Counted from the first letter of the stretch, positions 1 through 12,289 are shown. The stretch: 64,000 nucleotides of DNA from Epiperipatus broadwayi (GCA_028023455.1 JAQFVV010006255.1:2356001-2420000), one strand, 5' to 3'. Numbers and translations: made by a program. The notes: generated by a model not told the origin, from the sequence alone.

Positions 1-357
1 GCCTACCACATTTATATGTATTCATTGAAGCTTTCTTATTACATAATTTTATGCTATCATTGATTTCTCTTGTATCTACTCTAACGTGTAAATAAAGTTT
101 TAATTTTGAAAGTAAGTATTAAACTCAGTGAAAAAAAAAAAAAATCTATGATTCTAATATTTAATGGGAAGAGTGAAACTGAATGATGGAAAATGGAAGA
201 TGTAGTATTCGTTAAATGAAAAAAAGAATTATATAGGTAATTGGGAATTACAATTGAGAATAAAAGAAAATAAAAAGTATATGATTGATTAAAAATGTGA
301 CATGTTTTTTTATATAATAAATATAAGATGTGTAGAATTATTCCAAAAGTAGTGATA

Positions 358-1250
358 GTGCATGCTTTATTTAACATTTGGAAATGATGTGTTTTTGTAT
401 TGGTCAGGGAAATCAGAAATTTTTAGATATAATACAAAAAAAAATAGTAGTTATGCATTGATGGTGAATTGTCAACAACAAGTGAGGTTTTTCAAGGTGA
501 AATGGACCTTTAGGGAAATCAGAATTAAAGGTTTTAATGTACATGTAAATGAAAATAAATAGTAAAAATATATAATTAGATTACACGAAAAGGACAACAA
601 ACACATTGGTCAAGAAAGATTTTACAATATGTAAAGTTAAGTACATTATTAACAACATGTATTTGTATAAGAAATATCATGCATTTCCATAAAGAAATGT
701 GATAATTGTATAGAGAATGTATTACAGATAAGTTAATTATAAAAGATGGTAAAAAGTATAAATAAATTGATTAGAGAAAAAAAAAATAGAGTTATGGAAA
801 ATGAATTTAAAAAAATATGTTAAGATTTATATAAGAATAAAAATTCTATACAATTTTATTATATGAAAGAGCATATGATAACACTAAAGAAAAATTATTA
901 TTTGGTGCAAGGGTGTAGATACTTAGAGAAAGAAGGCAAAAATTGCACTAAAGATTTCAATTGCAAATATAGTTAATGTGGAGATGAGAGAGAGAGAGAG
1001 AATATTGAACATTTATTTTTGGAATATAGGATGCTGGAAAAGAATCCAAATAAATTGTATGGAGAATGGGGAAAATTTAAAGTCAAAGAGAATGAAAGAA
1101 GTGATTTTTTATTTAGGTTTTTATAATGAAACAGCAGTATAAGGACAGGATAGTAGAACTATTGAAATAGATTTTATTAAAATGGGATAATATATGCACA
1201 CTTCCTGTAAAGAGAAGCCACTTTACGTCTTGTTATATAATGTGACCTAG
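358..1250 (+). pseudogene. Degraded non-LTR retrotransposon (LINE), RT active site to C-terminus
   Basis: The frame from 362 reads LTFGNDVFLYWSGKSE, resembling the RT catalytic box of LINEs (LxFADDxxLxxxxxxE) with the first aspartate box altered to GND. About 550 bp later, after several stops, the stretch around 990-1110 reads ERENIEHLFLEYRMLEKN. That resembles the ExxEHLFLxC motif near the C-terminus of many LINE proteins. The remnant is AT-drifted with multiple stop codons and frameshifts. Clade is not assigned. Both ends are approximate, and the RT box alone would be weak evidence without the downstream EHLFLEY motif. Confidence 0.42.
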
Positions 1251-2344
1251 AAAATTAAAATTTCATTTTTTTCTTAATATAAATTTCTAATTTTTTAAAT
1301 TTTTGTTTACCTTTTTTTTTTTGTTAACTGTTTATTAAGACAAATGAAGAGGCAACTCCATTTTATATATAGTAAAATTTAAATAATTTACAAATAGAAA
1401 TTGCTAATCCATTTCTAATTGTTCTTACGTTTTGTATTTTTTAAAAATTTTTTTTTAAAATATGTGATATGTAATGTCTAGAGCTAGAAATCACACATTA
1501 AAATTATTAATTAAAGTTAGGAAAATTGTAAAGCATTACAATATCATTTTAATTGGCATCATTTATTGATTTTTATTTGGAATTAACTTTTTGCTTTTTA
1601 AAAAGTAATTTTCAATTAAAGAAAAATTGTTGCTAAAGCAGAAATTTAAAATAAAAAATTAATAAACAAAAAAAATGAGGTCCATTATAAATATGCATAA
1701 ATTTAAACAATTATTTCTGTAAATTAGAAATTACATATATATTAGAATTTTTCAGTGTAATAGTAAAGTATTTTTTAGTTATTTAAAAGATTAATATTTA
1801 ATTTTAAAAATTATTAAATTATTTAAGATGTTTGGTGGCAAGGCTCTTTTTTATTATTTAAAACTGTGTTTTTATATTTATTTATAGAAATTGAAAGCCA
1901 TAAACAAAAGTTTAAAAGTAAAATTTTAGTTAAAAAGTCAAAGTAAAATTAAAAAAGAAAAAAGCAGGTACAAATTGAGTGGAATACCTCCCCCCCACTT
2001 CCTTAAAAAAAAAAATTCACCCATAGGAATTGCAAAAACTATTTTCGTATTAAATAAAATTTACAATGCATTTATTTATTTCACTATGCAACTTGCAGAG
2101 AATAAACCGATAGAAAGCTTTTGATGAAATAAATTATATTTTCTTGTCCATTTTACTGTGAAAAATTATACCAATAATTATCAATTTTATTATTTTATAC
2201 TTTATAATGATATATTAAATAGGAAGATAATGATCTTCATTTTCTATCATTAGTAATCAATTGCAGCTTTCTGAATTTAAACCAGTTTTTCCTATTCATA
2301 ATTTCTTTTTTCTACATTATTTCAGTATACTTTTTTTTTCATCT
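1251..2344. other. AT-rich sequence without recognised features
   Basis: About 1.1 kb of low-complexity AT-rich DNA with T and A homopolymers and one 7-base C run near 1990. No coding or repeat structure was recognised. Confidence 0.6.
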
Positions 2345-2799
2345 ATCTCACATATATTCTCTTTCCAGGTCTTTTTAACTATTTATTAGTTTTTTTTTTT
2401 TAACAATAATTTTATTCCATTTCAGCCTTTTAATTCGTTATACAATCTCAGTCATGTCTCTTTGTTTTCTTTCCCATATAGTTATGTTTGAATCTTCTTT
2501 GTTATTCCCAGCATATATGTCTCTAAATTTTGTTTTGTGATTTAAAGTCAGCTTTTTTATTAAATGTCCAAAATCTCACATATATTCTCTTTCCAGGTCT
2601 TTTTAACTATTTATTAGTTTTTTTTTTTAACAATAATTTTATTCCATTTCAGCCTTTTAATTCGTTATACAATCTCAGTTATATCTCTTTGTTTTCTTTC
2701 CCATATATTTATGTTTGAATCTTCTTTGTTATTCCCAGCATATATGTCTCTAAATTTTGTTTTGTGATTTAAAGTCAGCTTTTTTATTAAATGTCCAAA
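2345..2799. repeat. Tandem duplication, 2 x 228 bp
   Basis: The block 2345-2572 is repeated almost exactly at 2573-2799. Both begin ATCTCACATATATTC and end near TTAAATGTCCAAA, with only a few substitutions and a small poly-T length change. There is no spacer. This is a simple direct duplication; the open frame at 2530-2718 is made of it and is not a gene. Confidence 0.93.
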
Positions 2800-2989
2800 T
2801 TCACATTCACAAAAAAACTGCTAAAATACATTTATTAAAAAAAATTTTTTTTTCAGCACAGAGATATATTTCCATTTAATATCAAATCATTTCTACCAAA
2901 AGTACTATTTTATGATTTGATTGCTGATTTGTGATTAAAAATAGTTTTTTTTAATACTTAAATATAAGTATAGTGCATATACTAAACTT

Positions 2990-3285
2990 TAGATATAATT
3001 GGTGGAGATTAAACACAGATTTTTAAATTCCCTTCAACTAGCCACTCCATCTTATTTAATCGATACATATGATCACATACATGTAAAAAAGATAAGTTAT
3101 CTCCAATTATTTTATGCTGAACTAGCATTCATCAGTTGATTCAGATCATCATCTCCTACACACATATATAATCAGTGCTCAGTTTATATTAAGATAGCAA
3201 ATCTTCAAATTTTAATGGACAGGCTTCATGCCAATATTGTTGTCATACCCATGTTGACTTTAAGTCACTCTGATTCCTCATATAA
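2990..3285. repeat. Interspersed repeat family R1, copy 1
   Basis: This copy resembles the left arm of the 4963-5729 palindrome in the same orientation. Shared stretches include CCCTTCAACTA, CACATACATGTA, GCATTCATCAGTTG, CATATATA and TTTAATGGACAGGCTT. It is shorter and diverged, with a deletion near its right end. Confidence 0.8.
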
Positions 3286-3583
3286 AAGATGTTTTTTATA
3301 TAAAATTACTATGTTTGAAATTAAATGGACACTCTTTTAAATGTAAAAGATTTTATTTATTTAAATTGTATATATTCTGTAATGTTTTTTACTAGCTTTT
3401 TTTTATTACAAGGAAGGGATAATTATTTTCATCACCTGTTGATTAAATTGATGAATGTTATCTTTTTTCTATTGAAGTATTTTGGAAATGCTTTTGTCCT
3501 GCATTGGGCTATTTAAAAACTGTTTTAATCTTTTTTGTTATATTATTGGTAACTACAATCTATTGTTTGATAATACAGTTGAC

Positions 3584-3763
3584 CAGTAGTTCTCAACCTG
3601 TGGGTCACTTTGAGGGTTGAACAACCCTTTCACAGGGGTCACCTAAGACCAGTGGAAAATACATTTTCGATTCATAACAGTAGCAAAATTAAAAGTTGGG
3701 GGTCACCAGAGCATAAGGAATTGTATTAAAAGGTCACGGCATTAGGAAGGTTGAGAGCCACTG
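3584..3763 (+). mobile_element. hAT-family MITE of the SPIN / OposCharlie (OC1) type
   Basis: A 180-bp element begins CAGTAGTTCTCAACCT and ends AGGTTGAGAGCCACTG, which are inverted repeats. It is flanked by 8-bp near-duplicates CAGTTGAC (3576-3583) and CAATAGAC (3764-3771), matching 6 of 8, the hAT signature. Internal blocks CCCTTTCACAGGGGTC, CCTAAGACCA, TTGGGGGTCACCA and AAGGTCACGGCATTAGGAAG match the short nonautonomous SPIN/OC1 hAT elements as I remember them. Several positions fit CG to CA/TG decay, suggesting age and past CpG methylation. Its GC content is far above the surroundings. It has no transposase and depended on an autonomous partner. Confidence 0.9.
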
Positions 3764-3771
3764 CAATAGAC

Positions 3772-4962
3772 TAAAAGTAAAATTTGTAGATGTTTTGTGA
3801 TTTTTATTATTACTTTAATTCATTCCAAAAAAAAAATGGCCACTGTGTTTAAATCATTTTATATATTTTTTCTTTGTACACATTTTCTGTATATTATGAA
3901 ACTATTATACAGTAGCACCTCACAGTAACAATTTTTATTTAATAGCTTTTTATTATAACAAGACTGCTTTTTCATTATGTATGTATTCTTGTGTTTTCAG
4001 CAATATGCATTAATGTTATTATAAAGCAGTAGTCTCATTTTGTACATAAGTTATTAAATATTGTGTTAATATTTTTTAATATTTTTATATTTTTGTTTTG
4101 ACTAAATAGCAAGTATCTAATGCTTATAATAAAATGAAAAAAATAATCAAAAATGATATGTTGCACATTAGCATGAATAGAATATCAGAATAAATGAATA
4201 TAAAACTTTATTTGAAACAAGTTTATTTTCAAAATTTTTAGTTTTCTTGATTTCATATTTACAAAAGACTATATATCATTTTCATTTGCTATTAATTCAA
4301 ATTTTACTAATGTAATGTAATTATCATTTGCTTTTTTTAATATATTATAATTAAATTTATTATTGGCAGTAGTTTGATTTCAGTCACTGATGAATACTAT
4401 TATTTTTAAGATTATAAATTGATTTATAGAAGTCCTTACTTTTAAGTTCATGTAAATGAAATAAGATACATTTTATAATTAGGGAATATAATTTAGTACT
4501 TATTATTTATTAATATGGTATACTTATGGATGAAAGTGTTGGTAATAGTAACTCTTCTTTCAAAATATGTCTTATTTAGATAAATTAGAAAGTGATTAAA
4601 TTAAATGAGCAAGACATATCTATGATTGTCATAGACTACAAGCTAGGATTATCTTAATGAGCTTTTAAATTCTTCTTAAACATTAAAAAAAAATTTCTAT
4701 AATAAATGCAAAGATTCATGAGGTAATCACCATTTTGTTTTACATTTGTTTAAAACTGATAAAGTATGGGAAGTTGTTTGCTAAAAAGGGATTGGTTGTT
4801 TAATTTTATAGAATGTAGCATATGATATCGTTTGCTATGGCTAAATGTTTATCATGTTTTTTTTTTTTTAAAAAAAATAATATTCATTATGTTAATTGAC
4901 TAAATTAAAAATACATGAATAATATTTTTTTTTTTTTTTTAAATTTTTATTTACATATTTTT
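3772..4962. other. AT-rich sequence without recognised features
   Basis: About 1.2 kb of AT-rich DNA with poly-T and poly-A runs (for example 4857-4880 and 4926-4940). Nothing coding was seen. Confidence 0.6.
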
Positions 4963-5729
4963 AAATATAGGGGATTTGAACTCAGACTTTCAAGCACCCT
5001 TCAACTATCCATACTATCTCATACCACCAATACACATGACCACATACATGTAGAAAAGATAAATAATTACCAATATATGTATTTCATGCTAAACCAGCAT
5101 TCATCAGTTGGTACAGATTATCATCTCCCACACATATATATAAACAGAGCTCGGTATATATTAAGATAACAAATCTTCAAACTTTAATGGACAGGCTTTA
5201 ATCCACTCCAACCTCCAATTCTTCAGCCATCCATACCATTGAAAATCTGATTATGGAAATTTCAAATCCCATGCTGATTCCAATATTATTGCCATGCCCT
5301 TGTTGACCTCAAGTCATTCTCACCCCTCAGGTATAGGATCTTATCCATTTAAATGCACAGAAGAGAGATGGGAAGAATGACTTGAGGTCAATACGGACAT
5401 GGCAATAATATTGGCATCAGAATGGGATTTGGGCTTTCCATTATCAGATTTTTAATAGTATGGATGACTGAAGAGTTGGAGGTTGGAGTGGATTGAAGCG
5501 GTCCATTAAAGTATGAAGAATGCTATCTTAATATATGCTGAGCACTGATTATATAAATGTGTGGGAGATGATAATCTGGACCAACTGATGAGTGCTGGCT
5601 TAGCATGAAATACGAATATTGGTGATCATTTATCTTTTCTATATGTATGTTGTCATGTATATCGATGGTATGAGATAGTATGGATAGTTGAAGGGTGCTT
5701 CAAAGTCTGAGTTCAAATACCCTATATTT
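4963..5729. repeat. Head-to-head palindrome of repeat family R1
   Basis: Left arm 4963-5330 and right arm 5362-5729 are inverted copies separated by about 31 bp. The left arm starts at TATAGGGGATTTGAACTCAG and the right ends GAGTTCAAATACCCTATA. Arms share long blocks such as CCTTCAACTATCCATACTAT and TGACCTCAAGTCATTCT. The outer part GAGTTCAAATACC resembles a tRNA-type B box, so the family may be tRNA-derived, which is only inference. The frame 4915-5169 is part of this repeat, not a gene. Confidence 0.9.
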
Positions 5730-7499
5730 ACAATTAGACTCCAGGTATGTGAAGAGTGCCCGTATTTCAAAGATTTACATATTTTTAAGTGAACGTATTT
5801 ACAAAATTTGATAATTAATGAAATATGAATAGTAAATAAAAATAATCATACTAATACAATAAATTTTTTTGGCCCATCTTTTATAAACAATGTGTGAACT
5901 TGTCATTCCAAATTTTAAAAAAGTTCCAATTTGTATCATTTCTGGAATCTTGTCCCCATTTTACTGTCAACATGAGGTATTAATATAAAGCTGAATAAAT
6001 GTTTTTAGTAAATTCTGCAATTATTTAATCATGATCCCGAAAATTATTGATAAATAACATATTTATATAAATGCGCGTGCACACACATAAATAATAGTTT
6101 AAATTAGAAAATAAAACGCTAGCCAAAATAAGATTTTATTATATATGGAATATCAGATCTCTGTAGAGGTTTTATCTTCTCCTTCACTATTAGTTTTACA
6201 TTTGTGTGAAATAAGACCCTACAGGCAGATCATGAAGAAATTTGAGATGGAATTGGTTCTAGGATTTCATCTATTAGGATGATTACTCCTCGTTTTATTC
6301 TGTACCTTTAGTCTCGAGTGATTCTATCTACACACACATACTTTACCTGTGTGAATGATATCAAATATAAAAGTGAATTCCCAGAATAGAAGACTTTGCT
6401 GTTCTTTTTTAAAACACTATACAAATGATGCAAATTGGATTTGAAATATTAGAAAGTAATTAATGTTATTCAACATAAGAAGGTTTGTGATCCCCATGCT
6501 AGACTGGTAATTTGTTTTATATTGAGTTATTCTTGTGTTTGCATTTCAGTTATTCTTTAATCCATTTACAGCGAGAGTTTGAGGGCATTCACAACTGATT
6601 GTCAATCTATTTTTGAGAAAATTAGATCTTAAAGTGCTCAGGTTTTATAAACATTGTTAGATTTATTGATTTAATCTCTAACAACAATATTTTATCAAAT
6701 GAAAAATTCATTTTCATTAATAAAACTTTTGTTAGCATAGATATAAAGATTTTGTATTAATTTATAAGATCAGTTCGTTTATGAAGTATTTGCGCTTGCG
6801 TGTGTATATATGCTCACACTAGCGTTAAAGATGTATTATATATACAGATATACATCAGGTAAGAAATATTAAACAGCTAAGTGTGCCTAACATGAATTAA
6901 CTATTTCTTCCTCATAGTCTTTAATTTTGAAGTTTCGTTTTCTATTGGAACCAAGATATAATAATGTTACATTTCGAATTTTGATGGTCATTTTGTGATT
7001 AAATATATATATATATATAATGACATTTTATCTATATTTGTCTTTATTTACCTATCTGCCTGCCTTCCTAATTGTTGTGTGTATATATAAGTTTATTTTG
7101 GAAAATAGTTTCTAGGCAAAAGAGTAACACTTAAGCAAAAATACATAATCAAAATTTAGTGTCGCATCATAAATTATATATATGTATGCTTTTCCATAAA
7201 TATTTAACGAATTTAATTAAATTATCATACACTCATGCGCGTGCCAAACAACAACAACAATTTTTTTTTTGTCATTTTAAATTAATTTTAAGAATATAAA
7301 TTTTATGATTTAAAGATGTACTCACAAATGGATTGTATAATGTAAGTAACATTAACATGTTGCTTGACTTTGATGAGATAAGTCATTCATTTGAATTTGT
7401 TTTTCATAGTTAACTATTTAATTATTACTTCCCTCCTCCAGGAAATAAATATATGGATTATTTATTTATAAACAAATTATTTCATTTTGAAATAAACCA

Positions 7500-7640
7500 T
7501 TTCTTGCATAGTTTGCTGCGGTAGAGTGGCAGATTCTGGAGTTCAAACTTTATATCATTCCAGGGCTCAAACTTTTTACGAACTTCTGAGCTGTAAACTA
7601 TTTGATTATTTCTTTATTTAATTATTTTGGTTGCAAACTT
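7500..7640. repeat. Dispersed repeat family R2, copy 1
   Basis: This block resembles 40245-40350 in the same orientation. Both run TTTG.TGC.GG, then TAGA..G.AGA, TGGAGTT, CTCAGATTT or CTCAAACTT, GAACT.CTGA and AAAC..TT in the same order. The match is diverged and the boundaries are uncertain. Confidence 0.45.
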
Positions 7641-8689
7641 CGACATTTTGGAAATTTTCTTAAAAATGCATATTTTGACGCAATCCTCAGCTGATTTATA
7701 TTTTCATTGTTTTTTGACTATCTTACAAATTTACAAATAAATATATCACTTTGGATGTATATGTTGATTATTTCAAACTTGCACTTTTGCTTCACTTTGC
7801 TTAAAATAATATTCAAATGGCTTAACTGATCAAATTCCATTTAATCAATATAAAAAGGGTAATCAAATGATTAATCACTTGAGAGATCATCTGGTGTTTA
7901 AACATCAGAAATGGCAGCTTGAGCTTTATCTGGAAACCTTATACCCCTTTAATCCACGATTCTATCAATAATAATAATAATAATGACAATGATGATGATG
8001 ATATAAATGACAAATTGTTTGAATTAATATTTACTTGCAAAATCTAACCAAAATTTTTTAAAACAATTGTGTCGTTTCTATTTTCTAAATAATGAATAAG
8101 AATGTTCATTCGAATGCATGTATGAATATTTGAGAAACTATATCTCCTCGGAAACATTACTCAGAGGTCATTGTAAAAGATGGGAAATACTTATTCTTGA
8201 AACATGTGTAGGCAATTATTTTTAAATACCCTTTTTTTTTTTTAAATAAAAGAGTAAATGTATTGTAAATTCTTTCTTTGATACATATAACTATTTTAAA
8301 AGAATGGAGAATATCTCGTGTTTTTTATTATTTAAAAATAGTAGATGTATTATAAATGTTAACATACATAAATATTACATCGTATAGTTGCAGTAATATA
8401 ATAATAAGGATTGCAATATATTTTCTCTTCTATATTAATTCAGTGTTAAAAAATTATGCTGCACTCAAAGATATAAATACTTAATATAAAACGTAAGAGT
8501 TTTTATTTATATATAATGCTATATTAGCAACATAATTCAGGTTTGTCCAACAATGAATGTTTATATATATTTACTATCTGATTAATATATATATGCTATA
8601 TGCACGGATAATGAAGCTAGTAAATATATATTAATATAAATTTGGTATAAATGAATAAATATATTTTGTTGTTTATACAAGACATACTT

Positions 8690-9360
8690 ATGCCACATTA
8701 ATATGATTGTGCTATTTAAATTTCAAGAAATATTTATACATTAATTAATTTATTTATAATAAAAATATTGTCTAACTTTAATTTGTTTTATATAGTAAAC
8801 CAATTATGAATATTATAAACTTTTATGTTTTAAATACATTTTAATAAATATTTATTTATTCACCCATATTAAATTTTTTTTATTTTATTTCATATAGGCT
8901 GAAAGTTTATTTTTAATAACTTCAGCATATAATATGGATATGAATATTTAAAATTCCAAGAAACATTTAGTTTTCTGATTTATTTATAATTTTATTTTAT
9001 TTGTAACATAAAAGAATAATTATAATAAATAAAATATGGTAATAATTTATCAGTACAAAATTCTACTTTAAACATCATAACTTTATAAGTAAATAATAAA
9101 ATTTTAATAATTTCTTTTTATATTACAATTTCATTCAATGATAAAAACAAATAAATAAGATAGATATAAAATGTGCACCCTCACTATATCAATTGTCATG
9201 TGTTATTTAAATTTCAACAAACATATACTTATATATTAATTGATTTAATTGTCATTGAAAATATTATCTAATGTTAATTCATTTTATATAATAAACTAAT
9301 TATTAATACTATAACTTTTATGTCTTAAATACATTTTACTAAATTTTTGTTTATATAATT
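8690..9360. repeat. Direct repeat pair (about 170 bp each, about 495 bp apart)
   Basis: Sequences at 8690-8860 and 9190-9360 share TTATTTAAATTTCAA, AATATT.TCTAA.TTTAAT and ACTTTTATGT.TTAAATAC in the same order and spacing. The diverged second copy suggests an old local duplication. Confidence 0.6.
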
Positions 9361-10208
9361 ATTTTTTTTACATTTTGAAGAAATTCAAAAAATCTTATTA
9401 AATTCTGTTTCTTTTTGTTAATATGACATTAGTTTATAAAGTTTTATTTCACTGAAATCCTTATTAAAAATCATTTCATGGGTTTTTCCCTTTGGAAAGC
9501 TAGATACCTTTCATAAAGAAGGAAATATTCCATTATTTTACTGATAGAAAATTAAAAATTTTAAGGGTAATTTTTTAACCTTTGAAGTTTTTATAAATAA
9601 ATTCTGTCTAATTAGTAACAATAGGGCGATATAATTTTTGAAATGAAATAAATAATACATTTTAAGGCAATAAAGCAATTTAAATAATTTCCACTTTCAT
9701 TTTTTTTCTTGACAAAAATTCATGTTTTGAGCTTCTTTTTGATTTGTACAATGATAGATCATCTGACACAGGTTTAGTAATTCATATCAGTTGTAGAATA
9801 ATAAAACATAATATAAATCTTTATTATTTATATTCTTTTATTTAAATATTCAATGCTTTATCAGTGCAATATACAAATAAATAGCTAATTGAAAATTTTG
9901 ATATTAAGTTAGACTTTTAATCTTAAATTGACTTAAAAAGTACTAAAATAAAACATTACTTGTGAATTTTCCATATTTTTGATAAATGTACAGTTTCAAG
10001 GGCCTATAATCTACTGAAGATATGTTAGTTCTTAAATTAAAACAAACTAATAAATTGATTGTTAAATTAAAAAAAAAAATGAATAAATTCCGATAAATTT
10101 TATTAAGAAGCTTTATTTCAATTTTTTTTTATATTTATGTTATAATGTGGGAAATGACAAGACACTCTTAACATATTGGCTGTTATAATGATAAAAATTA
10201 TGACTTAC

Positions 10209-10263
10209 CTGACACAGTACATGATGCAGTGGGCGATTTCCAAAAGTATGGGATCCTGCTCTC
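10209..10263 (-). CDS. Candidate short internal exon, gene unknown
   Basis: On the minus strand a 55-bp, clearly GC-richer block is flanked by a consensus donor (CAG then GTAAGT, just left of 10209) and an acceptor ending CTTTTTAG just right of 10263. All three frames are open. The most protein-like reading has 17 whole codons plus split codons at both ends and gives EQDPILLEIAHCIMYCV; another gives AGSHTFGNRPLHHVLCQ. I do not recognise the protein. The strand is opposite to the MARCHF6 exon, so it would belong to a different, possibly nested, gene. It could also be a chance match of splice signals inside an old repeat. Confidence 0.4.
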
Positions 10264-10661
10264 CTAAAAAGTGTGTGTTAATGGTCATTATGTGATTGCA
10301 ATCTTGCTGACATGCATAAAGTGTAAATATTGTAATTAATTTTTCTACAATGATTTCCTGTTTTTAAAATAACTGTAATAAAAAATAAAATATAATTTTT
10401 AAATATAATGTTTTTTATCAGGCATTTTTTTTTTTTTGTAAACAATTTTTGGGGCCCCCAAAACTGTATATTTATCAAAAATACTGGCTATTTTGGCTTA
10501 TTTGAAAACTCACAAATACTAATAAAATATATTAATAACTAGGATAACAAGGAATAATAAAGCATCAAATAAATAAATTTTCTATTCCTCTCCCCCTTCC
10601 AGTATTTATACTGTCTTTAAGAAGTATAATAATTACTCTTTCTTATTGCATTGCCATATGT

Positions 10662-11009
10662 ATACCATATAATACTAAATCACCCATGCACTTTACTACT
10701 GTTACACAATGCTTTATTTACCACTCTCTTTTACAGTTTACAGTTTTGATCTTTTTCAGAAATACAACATAATACAAACATATTAATATAAATATACATG
10801 AACATATAATTTACATTAATGATTGTAAGATGTATATATAGAATGTAAATTATATGTTCATGTATATTTATATTCATATGTTTGTATTATGTTATAGTTT
10901 TGAAGAAGATTGCTGGGGCAATCGAAACTATAAACTGTAAAAGAGAGTGCTAAATAAAGGATTGTGTAACAGTAGTAAAGTGCATGGATGATTTAGTATT
11001 ATATGGTAT
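10662..11009. repeat. Foldback element with hammerhead-like stem-loop in one arm
   Basis: Left arm 10662-10817 and right arm 10842-11009 are inverted copies around a 24-bp spacer, from ATACCATATAATACTAAATC inwards to ACATATAATTTACATT. The right arm carries an extra segment. TGAAGAA (10901-10907) is followed by stem GATTGC/GCAATC with loop TGGG (10908-10923) and then GAAAC (10924-10928). The left arm keeps a CTGAAAAAGATC version but lacks the loop side. CTGANGA-stem-GAAAC is the core layout of hammerhead ribozymes, found in Penelope-like elements and retrozymes. Here there is an extra A before the stem and the initial C is T, so activity is doubtful. Confidence 0.8.
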
Positions 11010-11980
11010 TTATAGTGTCATGAGACTAATAATTTTAATTAAAGTTTATAAACTTATATTTAAGATTGGACAATATTTTGTCTATATTTCCAACTTTTCA
11101 TAGGGAATTTTTAAAATATCAAATTTTAAATATTATTTATTTAAAGTAGTTAATTTTAACTAAACTTTTAAAATGCACATTTATTCATACAAATCTAAAT
11201 ACATATTTATTTTCACATTTATGTTAAAATTGTGTATATGTGTATAATGAAAGAATATTAATAGTAAATAAAAATATTAATTTTTATTAATATTAAAAAA
11301 TTTAAAATATTAAAACAGAAATGATAAGTTTAATAATTAAATCTTATTATGGTCATTATATTAAATCAACTTTCATATGATAATAATTGTTATTATTTTT
11401 AAATTCATCTGAGTAATTTATATGCTATTAGTTTAAATGAGACCCTTTGATTCTTTATTAAGATTTTAAAAGAGCTGATCAGGGCTAATTCTTAATATTT
11501 ATTCCGTACAATATTATCACTACAGCTGTTATTACTATGTAATTATTCATATGGTAAAAAAAACATGAATGCTTCTTACTATCAAACATTAGTATGGATG
11601 AATTTAATGTTTTATTATCTCGGACTAGAGAGATGAAAACTATTTAAAAAGACAGTTTTGATAGTTGGTATTCCTAATTTTTTGAAGTGCTGAAAAGAAT
11701 AAATCAGAACTTGCTAATCATTTAAAAGTATTGATACATTTTGAAGTCTGTAATAACACAATTGAGAACAATAGAAGATAAGTGATACTTGACTAATGAA
11801 AATTGCAACAAAGATAGTGGGTACAAAAAATAGCAAATTATCAATAAATTTTCAGTTGAGATGTGAATATTACAAAGTAAAGAAGAAATATGAAAATATT
11901 AAAAAAATATCCATTAAGAAGAATTGGATAGCTGAAGTTTTGTAAAATGGTACAAAAAGGAATTAATAATAAGAAAATAT
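11010..11980. other. AT-rich sequence, possibly RTE upstream remnant
   Basis: Mostly AT-rich. From about 11840 the + strand reads lysine-rich stretches (KKNWIAEVL) that may belong to the adjacent RTE element, but no diagnostic motif was found. Confidence 0.4.
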
Positions 11981-12205
11981 AACTAGGAATTTGCAAAGAA
12001 AGTTATAAACAAGCTGTAATTATCTTGGTAAATTTTTTGTACACAACTGATAGAAGACTGATAGTTTTGTAATTTCCATTGCCAATATTTTTTTTATTTC
12101 CTTAACTTTTTTTTTTGAGACATCAATCATAATTCCATCACTTCCTAGACCTTTTCACTTCTTCATAGATTGAACTGCATATCTAACCTCTTTATTTAAA
12201 ATGCT
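11981..12205 (-). pseudogene. Inverted 5' segment of the RTE-type LINE
   Basis: Read on the minus strand, this piece starts EVRYAVQSMKK and continues GLGSDGIMID, then NYKTISLLSVVYKKFTKII. These correspond in order to the RT motifs E(V)xxAIxxLKxGKxPGxDGI and NYRxISLLSxxYKxxxKII of RTE/BovB-like LINEs. The next RT motifs continue on the plus strand from about 12300, so the two pieces together are one LINE copy with its upstream part inverted. The coding sequence is broken by stops. Confidence 0.72.
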
Positions 12206-12289
12206 TGGAAATTCAGAATATAAGAACAATTGTATTGACTGTCTTGTTTTCTTGTTATTACTATATAATACAAAGAATTCAAATCAACC

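Larger units (their letters stand above)
5730..10208. other. Long AT-rich stretch, mostly featureless
   Basis: No gene was recognised. It contains small microsatellites (AT near 7006-7018; AAT/GAT near 7970-8005), one diverged repeat at 7500-7640 and a direct repeat pair at 8690-8860 / 9190-9360, listed separately. Confidence 0.6.

Noticed and set aside
10900-10930. Active hammerhead ribozyme
   Set aside because: The core has an extra base and a T at the first conserved position, and the flanks TATAGTTT/AAACTATA pair with each other instead of forming separate stems I and III.
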